This document shows, in pieces, positions 8,472 to 16,354 of a stretch of 43,473 nucleotides of DNA. Numbering within the stretch: position 1 is the first letter of the stretch; the number at the start of each line of letters is the position of its first letter. The stretch comes from Thermoplasmata archaeon (GTDB taxonomy: Archaea > Thermoplasmatota > DTKX01 > JAHFTX01), in NCBI GenBank assembly GCA_023265395.1, contig JAHFTX010000025.1, positions 1 through 43,473 of the forward strand. Reading direction: 5' to 3'. Under the pieces are notes generated by a model, which was not told the origin of the DNA, did no database searches, and was given only the letters and a program-made list of their open reading frames with translations. The translations under genes were made by a program, and so were the position numbers.

Positions 8472-11048
8472 TCAGAGTACCTTCGACCCGCAGTCGGGGC
8501 AGGAGAGGTAGTGGGGTGGCCAGCGGGTCGTCAGGCGAATCACCCTCCCGCAGGCCTGGCAATGGTAAGTTGCCGCTATTCCCTCGACCTCCGCGCGCGT
8601 CGGCCTGACCCAAGAGGACGTGAGTTCCGAGAATGCGCGATCCAGGAGCGGGGGCCTCCGTGGCGAATCAGGAGACGCCTCAGCCCCCGATGAGGAGGGC
8701 ACCATCGGCCGCTCCGGAGCGGGCGGGGATGGGTATGCCTTCAAACTTGCCGCAGGGCCTCGTTCGGGCGATGCACGGGCGCCATGGGACCCCCCGCCGC
8801 CCCGTTCGATTCGCGGGCGTGCTGCTGGCCGATGCTCCTTGGCCAGCGCGATGCCACCACCGATTGGGACATCGGCGGATGGCGATGCTGGCACGGTTCG
8901 CTCTGTGGCGTGCGCCACGACCTTCCCGATGGTCGGGTCGGGCCCGTCATTCGGTTGCTGGGCGACCGGTCGCGCTTTGGTCGACAGGTAATCCCAGACC
9001 AGACGCTCTTGCTCACGGCTTCGCGCCTTGCGGTAGACCCCCTCCATCTGGGGGATACGCTGCTCGGGCGTCTCCTCCTGGTCTGCAACGGCCCCCAGCT
9101 CAGGCGTTCGAAGGGATCCTGCAGCAGGCGACGGGTCCGCTGGGGTGTTGGCTACGCGGCCACCCCAGGACCATCCTCCCAGGCGGGAACGTATCCGCCC
9201 CGAGAGGTGCACCTGATCGTCGAGGTATCGCTGCGCCTCCCAGTACTGCGCCTCCTTTGTCGCCAACAACGCTTGCTGGTCTTGGAGCGTTGTGCGGACC
9301 TCTGCCAACTCAGCACTGAGCCGTTCGATGTGATGATCCTTGTGCTCGAGTCGTTCAGTGATCCTCACGATGTGGTCTTTCTGCTGCTGCAGGACCGCGC
9401 GGTGCTCCTCGAGCGCTTGTGCGCTGTGGCTGGTCTCGTTGACCGCGCGCTCGAGGTCCGCTCGCCGCGCCTCGAGCTCCAGCCGCGCCGCGCGTTCGGT
9501 CATCAGCTCCTGCTGGACGGACGTCAGGGCGGTGGTGGCCGAGGACAACTGGCTCTCGATCTGTGCAAGGTGGACGCGCAACTCCTCCTCGCGGGCGCTG
9601 CCGGAATGCTCCTCGCGGCGCAGGGATTCGAGCGAGCGCGCCAACTCTTCCGCGCGTTCTTCGGCCCGCTGCCACTGTCGCGATTGCAACCGCAGCTGGT
9701 TCTCCTTGGATTCGACCTCCGCACGCAATTGCTCGACCTGGGCATGCCGCTCCGCGAGCTCGGGACTCAATCCTAGCCCCACGTCCTCGGATCGTCGGGT
9801 CCGTTCGGCCTCGAGCGATTCGATTCGGCTGCGGGTGCCCTCCAGTTCCTCCAAGAGCGCCGCCCGGCCCTGGTGATGGCTGGCGACATCGGCCTCGAGC
9901 TCCGCTAGGCGGCGGAGCACCTGATCGACGGCCTCAGCAACATCAGTGGGCGCTTCGATGGGGAGCAGTCGGCGGACCTGCTCGACCTGAGCCAGAAGTT
10001 CGGCGCGATGTGCCCGAACCTTCTCGAGTTCAGTCTCCTTGGAGCCGAGTTCCTCCTGAGTTCGAACCAGTTCCGCACGGAAGTCGTCGAGCTGGTTCCC
10101 TTCTTGCCGGTGGTCCTCCAGATGGGCGAGGGCTTCGTCGCGTTGCTCGCGGGCGAAGACCACCTGCCCCTGGAGGCCGTGGACCTCCTCTTGGAGACGT
10201 CGACTCAGCTCATCCTGCAGCTCCAATTCCCGTTGCTCCATCGCACGGCGCAGCCCATCGAGCTCCGCCAGGAGGCGGGCGCGGTGCTCCCGGGCCTTCT
10301 CGAGCTCCGCGAGGCGTTCGTCGAGCTCAGCGCGCACCTGCTGTATCTCCTGCCCCGGCGCTGATTGCGCATCGATCTTGCTCCGATCGAGCTGGTCCCG
10401 CACCTGGCCGAGCTCGTCGGCTAATCGCAAGCGGGCGGCGCGTTCCTGGGCCACCTCCAGCTCTCGGGCGGCGATCAGCTGTTCGAATTGCTCGACGCGG
10501 GCAGCAGTCGCGACCAGACTCTGATCGGATTGTGTGGGGGCAGTCCCCTGAGGGGAGGGGAACTGTTGACGAATCGCAGCTACCTCGTCCTGGAGCGCTT
10601 GGGTCTCCTGCTCCAATTGGGCGCGCAACGCGCGTTCACGATCGAGCTCCTGCTCGCGGATTCGAATCTGCTCCTCCCACTGGAACGGTGCGGAGGTCGA
10701 CGCCGTGGCTGCAAGCTGCGGCAGATCCTCGAGCTCCTCGATGCGCCGTTCCAATGCAGCAGAACGTGCGCGCTCGGCGGTGAGGTTGGCGAGTTTCTCG
10801 GAAAGGTCAGCCTCGAGGTCGGCGAGGTAGAGCCGGATGGCCGAATCCTCGTTTCGGCCATCGGTGGTACCGCTTGGCAGAAGGGGATTGGTTGCAGCAG
10901 CGGGGGCTGCCTTGGTCGGTTGTTCAGAATCCTGCCCCTTGCGACGTTGGGAGAGGTCGATCGTCGTGACGACGGGACCGCCTCGATCCTCCATCGGGGG
11001 GTTTACCGGTTCATTGGCGACTGGCCCACGCTTGGGGGGTTGAACCAC
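8472..11048 (-). CDS. Long coiled-coil protein with C-terminal zinc ribbon
   Basis: 858 residues. After a ~60-residue low-complexity head, residues ~60-640 are almost unbroken heptad-rich coiled coil (E, R, Q, L dominated). A Pro/Ser/Arg-rich linker follows, then an EQERLVWDYLSTKAR helix. The C-terminal zinc ribbon has C830-x2-C833-x16-C850-x2-C853. No signal peptide or membrane span is visible, so it is probably cytoplasmic. SMC- or Rad50-like ATPase motifs are absent, so it is not an SMC protein. Start: GTG at 11048; the ATG at 10994 (MEDRGG) is an alternative. It is divergent from the similar protein at 11275 and shares the Cys spacing of its zinc ribbon and of the surface protein at 1976. 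No family is recognised; a scaffold or cytoskeletal role is inference. Confidence 0.8.
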   Translation of the reverse strand: MVQPPKRGPVANEPVNPPMEDRGGPVVTTIDLSQRRKGQDSEQPTKAAPAAATNPLLPSGTTDGRNEDSAIRLYLADLEADLSEKLANLTAERARSAALERRIEELEDLPQLAATASTSAPFQWEEQIRIREQELDRERALRAQLEQETQALQDEVAAIRQQFPSPQGTAPTQSDQSLVATAARVEQFEQLIAARELEVAQERAARLRLADELGQVRDQLDRSKIDAQSAPGQEIQQVRAELDERLAELEKAREHRARLLAELDGLRRAMEQRELELQDELSRRLQEEVHGLQGQVVFAREQRDEALAHLEDHRQEGNQLDDFRAELVRTQEELGSKETELEKVRAHRAELLAQVEQVRRLLPIEAPTDVAEAVDQVLRRLAELEADVASHHQGRAALLEELEGTRSRIESLEAERTRRSEDVGLGLSPELAERHAQVEQLRAEVESKENQLRLQSRQWQRAEERAEELARSLESLRREEHSGSAREEELRVHLAQIESQLSSATTALTSVQQELMTERAARLELEARRADLERAVNETSHSAQALEEHRAVLQQQKDHIVRITERLEHKDHHIERLSAELAEVRTTLQDQQALLATKEAQYWEAQRYLDDQVHLSGRIRSRLGGWSWGGRVANTPADPSPAAGSLRTPELGAVADQEETPEQRIPQMEGVYRKARSREQERLVWDYLSTKARPVAQQPNDGPDPTIGKVVAHATERTVPASPSADVPIGGGIALAKEHRPAARPRIERGGGGSHGARASPERGPAASLKAYPSPPAPERPMVPSSSGAEASPDSPRRPPLLDRAFSELTSSWVRPTRAEVEGIAATYHCQACGRVIRLTTRWPPHYLSCPDCGSKVL

Positions 11049-11139
11049 GACGTGCCATGAAGCGGCGAGCCATCAAGGTTTGTGGACCGCGATTACCAAT
11101 CCCGCAGCGACAGGGTGGCGAACTTGGTGGATAGAACCC

Positions 11140-11149
11140 TTATATAGCA
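11140..11149. promoter_or_regulatory. TATA box in divergent promoter of two coiled-coil genes
   Basis: The TTATATAGC element is the only strong TATA-like sequence between the divergent genes starting at 11048 (minus) and 11275 (plus). It is nearly palindromic and could serve either side. The purine-rich flank GATAGAA on its left favours plus-strand use, which would give a leader of about 100 bases for the 11275 gene. Confidence 0.5.
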
Positions 11150-11182
11150 TGCTCCAAGGTCCCATCTGGCCGTCGGAACTCT

Positions 11183-11216
11183 GAGGTGCGACCTCACATC
11201 GTGAGGGAGGCGCCTC
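11183..11216. repeat. Cluster of three small inverted repeats in the leader of the 11275 gene
   Basis: Three elements are packed into 34 bases. GAGGT-GCG-ACCTC is at 11183-11195. CCTCAC-ATC-GTGAGG is at 11192-11206 and overlaps the first, so the two hairpins exclude each other. The perfect 10-base palindrome GAGGCGCCTC is at 11207-11216. They lie between the TATA box and the start codon. They could be an operator or an RNA switch; the sequence alone does not decide. Confidence 0.45.
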
Positions 11217-11274
11217 GACGGGGGCAGAGCCACCGCAGAGATTCGCGAGGGCGACCTTCGGAGGCTCGCGAGAG

Positions 11275-13734
11275 ATGGTTCGGAAGACCCGTAAGATTCG
11301 ACGGGTCCGAACCCCCAGCGGAGAGGAAGAGGTATTCGAGGTCGAGGAGGAGGAGGAACTCCCAACTCCTCGGCCTCCCGCCTCACTCACTCCTGCAGGC
11401 CGTGCCGCGTCGTCTCCAGCGGGGGCGAAGGAGCCTCTGGCTCCTGATTCTGCCAAGCGCTCGGTAGAGCAGTCCCTCTCGCTTCAAGAGATGGTCATGG
11501 CCGAAATCGAGGCCGACCTAGTTCGAAAGGAGGATGGGGTGCGCAGCCAGCTCCAGGTCCTCAACCAGATCGACCCCAAGAAGGTCGATGCGCTCTTGAG
11601 CAGCGTCGGCACCTCCGGTGATGAGACGGTCTCAGAGTTCGTGCGAGCGGCCGATTCGCTCTATCGCACCGAAGAGGAGCGCCCGGGTGACCGGAAGTTG
11701 TGGGACCAGTTGCGCAAGCGCGTCGGCACAGCGCCATCAGAGCGACTTGTCCCGCCAGCACCCACCCGCGCAGACCAGTATGCGATGCGGGAACGGTCGG
11801 TGGAACTGTTCCGCCGGGTACTTCGGCCCCACGCAGGGGACACCTCCAAGGCCGATCCCTCACCCGTTGCTGGGACACAGCACTCCTCTGGCGCAGGCGG
11901 CACGACCCCCTTCTTCGGACCGCCTGGCGAACGCGCAGCCCTTCGGAGCGAGCCGGTGCCCACCACCCGCGGCGAGGGGCTGGGGGGCCTTCTCCAGCTG
12001 GGCAGCTCCAAGCGCGCTGCACCGGCTGTGCGCCCGATCGAGGCCGATGACCCCTTCGTCCCCAGCGCCCCAACCGCGACTCCCCCACGGATGGTCGTTG
12101 CGCCTTCTTCACTTCCCACCGACACGCCCTCTGGGGTGTCGGTGCCGCCATCCTCATCCTCCGCCGGTGAGCGACCAGCCGCCGCAGTTTTGCAAGATGC
12201 AGCGTCTCGCCAGACGAGTTCCACTCCGGCCCGGGGTCAATCCATGTCAGCCAAGCCTAGGGTCCAACAGACCAAGGAGCAGGCACCGGTACCCGAGGCG
12301 ACCACGGACAAGGCCACGAAGGTCCGCCCAGACCTGCTTTCGACGCTACGCTCGCGCGCCCGTGCCGGGGCGCAAAGCGTCGAGAGCGGAGCGACTTCGG
12401 GGATGTTCGTCGGCGCGGCGCCGGAGCAGAAGCCCCCCACGGGGAGGTCATCAGCGGTGTCGCCACTCACCCCTGGGACGGAGACCCCACCCCCCAACCA
12501 TCCCCCCAGCAGCTCGGTCCCCGAGACGGCGATGGGCCTGCAGCAGAGCGCCGCAGGAGACCAAGACCTGACGATGTGGAACGAACGTGTGCGCTCATTG
12601 CAACGGGAGGTCCGCCAGCGCGACGAGATCATCGAGCAGTTGCGCGCCCATCCGCTGTTGTCAGCCCGTACTAGTCCCGGCAATGCCCGCGCGGGGGATT
12701 CGATTGAGATGGTCGAGCTCCACGCGACCATCCAGCAGCTCCAGAAGGAGCTGCTCGCCAAGACGCAGGAGCTCGAGGACGCCCGGCGAGCTCAGCAGGC
12801 CGACAGGGCAGCGGCCCCCGGCTCGGCCTGGGCCGAGGAGGACGTCCGCGATTACCTGCACGCCCAGGAGGAGGTGCGAATCGCCCGCGAGGAGATACAA
12901 GCTCGGGAGGCCCGTCTGCGAGGGAATGAGGATCAGCTCAAGGGGATCGCATCGGAGAACATCAAGTCAGAATACCGGTTGCGGCGTCTGGAGACTCAGC
13001 TCGGTCAACAGGAGAAGCAACTCAAGGCGCAGCAGGCCGAGGTCAAGGAGCTACAGGACCACTTGGTCGCCCGCGACGAGGACCTGCGACAGCGCGATGA
13101 GGCCATGCACCAACGCGAGGAGGAGCTGGTGCGCAAGGAGGAGGACCTTCAGACGATCCGGGAGCAGCTGAAGATCCAGCGAAGGGAGCTCGATGACGAG
13201 ACGCGCCAGCTGCGCGAGGAGGTCAAGGAGAAGGTGCGCCTCGACCATCGGTTGCGCCGCCAGCGCGAGGAACTCGACGCTAGGGCCAAGGAGTCGTCTG
13301 CCCCAGACCAGAAGGTCGAGGAGGTCCTGCGGATGAAGGTCGCAGAGTTGGCGTCCAAGGAGGAGGAACTGGCCCGTCGCGAACGCCTCCTGGCCCATCG
13401 CGAGGGGTCGGCCGACCCCGGGTCAGGGTCCACCGGCCTTGCCACCGACGATCTGGCTCGTCAGAAGGCGCTCCTCGACAAGCGCGCCAGCGACCTTGCC
13501 CACCTGGAGGAGGTCCTCAAACGCAAGTGGGATGACTGGGTCGCGACCCAACGGCCCGGAACGGGGTCCTCGCGTGCCCCCACCCCGACCAAGGGCGAAG
13601 CACCACCAGCGCAACGGCCCTTGCTGCGGGTCCGTTGTAACAAGTGTACCGAGCCCATCCCCATCTACACCACCCAGCGGCCATTGAAGGTCTCCTGCCC
13701 CTCCTGTGGCAACGTCGGCATCCTCCGGCGGTAG
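11275..13734 (+). CDS. Long coiled-coil protein with C-terminal zinc ribbon
   Basis: 819 residues. It has a basic head (VRKTRKIRRVR) followed by an acidic Glu run, a helical segment at ~60-150 (SLQEMVMAEIEADL), and a Pro/Ser/Thr-rich disordered linker at ~160-420. A continuous coiled coil spans ~430-760, rich in REEEL/KEEDL heptads. The C-terminal zinc ribbon is C788-x2-C791-x16-C808-x2-C811, with the IPIY, RPLKV and CPSC signature also found at the end of the 1976-7360 protein. GGAGG lies 10 bases before the ATG. No ATPase motif, signal peptide or membrane span is seen. It is the divergent partner of the 8472 gene. Function is not known; the shared ribbon suggests a common partner (inference). 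Confidence 0.85.
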   Translation: MVRKTRKIRRVRTPSGEEEVFEVEEEEELPTPRPPASLTPAGRAASSPAGAKEPLAPDSAKRSVEQSLSLQEMVMAEIEADLVRKEDGVRSQLQVLNQIDPKKVDALLSSVGTSGDETVSEFVRAADSLYRTEEERPGDRKLWDQLRKRVGTAPSERLVPPAPTRADQYAMRERSVELFRRVLRPHAGDTSKADPSPVAGTQHSSGAGGTTPFFGPPGERAALRSEPVPTTRGEGLGGLLQLGSSKRAAPAVRPIEADDPFVPSAPTATPPRMVVAPSSLPTDTPSGVSVPPSSSSAGERPAAAVLQDAASRQTSSTPARGQSMSAKPRVQQTKEQAPVPEATTDKATKVRPDLLSTLRSRARAGAQSVESGATSGMFVGAAPEQKPPTGRSSAVSPLTPGTETPPPNHPPSSSVPETAMGLQQSAAGDQDLTMWNERVRSLQREVRQRDEIIEQLRAHPLLSARTSPGNARAGDSIEMVELHATIQQLQKELLAKTQELEDARRAQQADRAAAPGSAWAEEDVRDYLHAQEEVRIAREEIQAREARLRGNEDQLKGIASENIKSEYRLRRLETQLGQQEKQLKAQQAEVKELQDHLVARDEDLRQRDEAMHQREEELVRKEEDLQTIREQLKIQRRELDDETRQLREEVKEKVRLDHRLRRQREELDARAKESSAPDQKVEEVLRMKVAELASKEEELARRERLLAHREGSADPGSGSTGLATDDLARQKALLDKRASDLAHLEEVLKRKWDDWVATQRPGTGSSRAPTPTKGEAPPAQRPLLRVRCNKCTEPIPIYTTQRPLKVSCPSCGNVGILRR

Positions 13735-13773
13735 TCTCGCGGCCACCACAGCCCCGAGGAGCCTCAAGAATGC

Positions 13774-13782
13774 TTTTATAAA
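13774..13782 (+). promoter_or_regulatory. TATA box of the FKBP lipoprotein gene
   Basis: TTTTATAAA is centred about 26 bases before the ATG at 13804. That spacing implies a leaderless or nearly leaderless transcript, common in archaea. Confidence 0.75.
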
Positions 13783-13803
13783 CCCGTTCGCTACGCACCG
13801 GCG

Positions 13804-14955
13804 ATGCTCCGGCCCATTGTCCTCCTCGTGGTGGTCGTCGCCCTCGCGGTCGCCAGCGCCGGATGCCTCGGCCAAGGGACGCAGCTGCCCTGGGAACCCC
13901 CAGTAGCAAAGAAGGCCTCCTTCTCCCTCAACATCTACCCCGAGACGAACCTCGAGGTGCAGCAGGGGGACCGGATCAGCTTCCTTCTGAGTGTCAAGAA
14001 CCACAAGGATTCAGCTCTTCCCGAGGCCAATCTCAGCATCAGCGGGTTACCGCCATCGTGGTCGAGCCATTTGCTCTCAACGGCGCTCAAGCTGCCCTCT
14101 CTGACTGGGTACTCGACCATGCTCCACGTGAGCGTCCCCGCCGATGCGGACCTCGGTAAGGAGACCCTCAAGGTCACCGCCAAGGCTGGACCAGGTGGGA
14201 AGGTCAGCAGGTCATTAGCCATCCACGTGGTCGAGAAGGTCTCACAAGCGCAGGTCAATGATACGACGATCCAGCTGCGGTATGTCGGCTACTTCCCTGA
14301 CGGCAGGGTCTTCGACACCTCTATCGAGGACGTCGGGACCGACTCGGCGGTCTCCCGGATCGCCGACTGGAGCCATGGTCCTGAGTACAGGCCCTTCGAG
14401 CTCAAGTTCGGCAGCGGCGGCTCGATCGCGGGATTTGAAGAGGGCGCTCGAACCTTGGTCGTGGGACAGAGCCGATTGGTCGAGGTCCCTCCGCAGAAGG
14501 GATACGGTTCCTTCACGACCCTGACGATCCCGCTGACCCAAACGCTCAACCTCACTGAGACCCTCTCCTGGAACGACTTTACGACCCGTTATGGGGAGAA
14601 TCCCAGCGCAGGCCTGACCACCAAGGATCCGCGGTTCCAATGGCCGGTGCTCGTCCAACAAGTCCGAAAGGACAACGTGACGATCCTGCACCAACCCATC
14701 GTCGGCAGCACTGTGCGCCCCTATGGCTGGGATTCGTCGATCATGTCGGTTGATAGCGGTGCAAATGGGGGCCGTGGCACGGTGGTCCTGCAGCACCATG
14801 TGCTCTCCACCAGCACCGTCGAGGTCGACTGGCGCTATCACGGGACGATCGATGATCTAGATTCCCAACGGGTCGTCATCAGCTACAACACCCGCGAGGA
14901 CGAGTTGGGCACCTCGACCCTGTTCTTCTTGGTCACCCTGACCAAGGTCCTCTGA
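13804..14955 (+). CDS. FKBP-type peptidyl-prolyl isomerase-like lipoprotein
   Basis: 383 residues. An N-terminal hydrophobic signal ends in the lipobox ASAGC (Cys20), so the protein should be lipid-anchored outside the membrane. Residues ~40-135 form a beta-rich NEW3/CARDB-like domain (QGDRISFLLSVKN, LSISGLPPSW). From ~150 an FKBP domain begins: TIQLRYVGYFPDGRVFDTS, GSIAGFEEGARTLVVGQSR, VPPQKGYG. The C-terminal ~140 residues fit the extended archaeal FKBP with an insert-in-flap-like chaperone region. The expected activity is cis-trans isomerisation of Xaa-Pro bonds and chaperoning of exported proteins; catalytic competence is unproven. The gene ends 13 bases before the convergent MFS gene. 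Confidence 0.8.
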   Translation: MLRPIVLLVVVVALAVASAGCLGQGTQLPWEPPVAKKASFSLNIYPETNLEVQQGDRISFLLSVKNHKDSALPEANLSISGLPPSWSSHLLSTALKLPSLTGYSTMLHVSVPADADLGKETLKVTAKAGPGGKVSRSLAIHVVEKVSQAQVNDTTIQLRYVGYFPDGRVFDTSIEDVGTDSAVSRIADWSHGPEYRPFELKFGSGGSIAGFEEGARTLVVGQSRLVEVPPQKGYGSFTTLTIPLTQTLNLTETLSWNDFTTRYGENPSAGLTTKDPRFQWPVLVQQVRKDNVTILHQPIVGSTVRPYGWDSSIMSVDSGANGGRGTVVLQHHVLSTSTVEVDWRYHGTIDDLDSQRVVISYNTREDELGTSTLFFLVTLTKVL

Positions 14956-14968
14956 TTGGGCGCCCAAT

Positions 14969-16354
14969 TCATTCCTCGGAATCCGAGCGGATGCTGCCGC
15001 GGCCCGCGGCTTGCTTCACCGAACCAATCGCGGCGTGCAGATCCGAGGTCTGGAGGAATCGTCGCGCCGCGAGTGACGAAACTAGAACGGCCCCCCCCAC
15101 TCCCAGGAACGCCAGCGTCCCGATGCCTCCGAAACGGTCAATCAGGGGACCCGCCCCCGCCGGACCGATGATCTGCCCAAGACTCACCGCCACGGAATAG
15201 AGGCTCATGGTGATTCCACGCTCGTCTGCGTGGGCCTGGTCTGCCAACGCCGCTAGTGCGGCAGGCGCAAAACCACCGGCCATCAGAAGCCCCAGTCCGA
15301 AAAGACCGATCACGGCGGGATTCTTGGTGATGATACCCAGCAGCTCCGAAGCGTCATTTGGGTCCTCCGCCGCAAGGTAGACCCCTGCGGTGGTCAGCAA
15401 CAGGAGCACGATTCCGCTGACACCGATGCCCATCACCACGGTGCGGCCCCAGCGGTCGGAGAGAGAACCGTAGCCCCGCTGGAAGAAGATGAACCCGATG
15501 GTCACCACCGCAAAGAGCAGGCCGACCTGCTCGGGCGGCAGTCCGAAGTCCTGAGTCGCGCTCTTGGGCCCGAAAGCCAGCAACAGGCCGATGAAGCTGT
15601 AGATCACCACCCACGGTACGACGAGGACGAACACCGAAGGGCGCGTGAGCACCCGCAGGACTCGCGTTGGTTCTATCTCTTCCCGTGCAAGAATCTGGTC
15701 CGCGGCCGGCTCGAAGAGGTTGAAATAGGCCCACACAAAGCCCCCGAGGGCGACGACCCCGCCCAGGACGAAGAGCAGATGGAGCTGGCCAATGCCACCG
15801 AGCCAGCCGACGAGGAACCCTGCGGCCGCAAACCCGATTCCCCAGCCGCCGAGGTTGATCCCATCGAACATCCCGATTTCGCGCCCCCGATGCTCCAGCG
15901 GGACGTAGTCCGCAAGCAGCGCGAGGCTGCTCACCAAGATCGTGCCGCTGGAAACTCCATGAAGGGCGTTGACGACTAGCAAGATGCTGTAGTTGGTGGT
16001 CTGTGAGATCAGGAAGTTCGAAGCTGCAGCCACCAGCAGGCCAAAGAGCAGCACGTTGCGTCGACCATGGCGATCCATCAACGGACCGGCGATCAGCACC
16101 ACGACCAGTTCGGCGGCTGGGGCGGCAGCTGCCAGGATACCAAATGATCCAAACTCCTTGACGCCTGTGTAGATGGGGAACGCCAGGAGGATCATCCCGA
16201 AGCTGAAGCGGATCAGAAAGGTCGCTAGGTAGAGCGAGGAGAGGAGCCGGACATACCAGTGCTCCGGGAGGGGGCCCGCATTGGCCAAGGCGCCCGGCGC
16301 TTCGGGGGCTCCTTCATTGAAGCCCTGCCGATGCACCTGCTCGGCCTTGGGCAT
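14969..16354 (-). CDS. Major facilitator superfamily transporter
   Basis: 461 residues with about 12 hydrophobic helices starting near residue 35. The cytoplasmic loop after TM2 carries the MFS signature (GPLMDRHGRRNVLLFG, matching G-x-x-x-D-R-x-G-R-R), and a second copy follows in the C-terminal half (GSLSDRWGRTVVMG). The soluble N-terminus is short and the tail basic/acidic. The substrate cannot be inferred; the family includes drug and metabolite efflux carriers. Its ATG overlaps the stop of the 1688-residue gene by one base (TGATG), so the two are translationally coupled. Confidence 0.9.
   Translation of the reverse strand: MPKAEQVHRQGFNEGAPEAPGALANAGPLPEHWYVRLLSSLYLATFLIRFSFGMILLAFPIYTGVKEFGSFGILAAAAPAAELVVVLIAGPLMDRHGRRNVLLFGLLVAAASNFLISQTTNYSILLVVNALHGVSSGTILVSSLALLADYVPLEHRGREIGMFDGINLGGWGIGFAAAGFLVGWLGGIGQLHLLFVLGGVVALGGFVWAYFNLFEPAADQILAREEIEPTRVLRVLTRPSVFVLVVPWVVIYSFIGLLLAFGPKSATQDFGLPPEQVGLLFAVVTIGFIFFQRGYGSLSDRWGRTVVMGIGVSGIVLLLLTTAGVYLAAEDPNDASELLGIITKNPAVIGLFGLGLLMAGGFAPAALAALADQAHADERGITMSLYSVAVSLGQIIGPAGAGPLIDRFGGIGTLAFLGVGGAVLVSSLAARRFLQTSDLHAAIGSVKQAAGRGSIRSDSEE

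Noticed and set aside
8800-8822. T-arm-like sequence CCCGTTCGATTCGCGGG suggesting a tRNA
   Set aside because: It lies inside the coding frame of the coiled-coil gene and no anticodon arm, acceptor stem or CCA context can be formed around it.
8784-10783. Several long plus-strand open frames opposite the coiled-coil gene at 8472-11048
   Set aside because: They are antisense to a clear heptad-repeat protein and consist of Arg/Ala/Pro or Leu/Val-rich low-complexity sequence with no homology that I can see.
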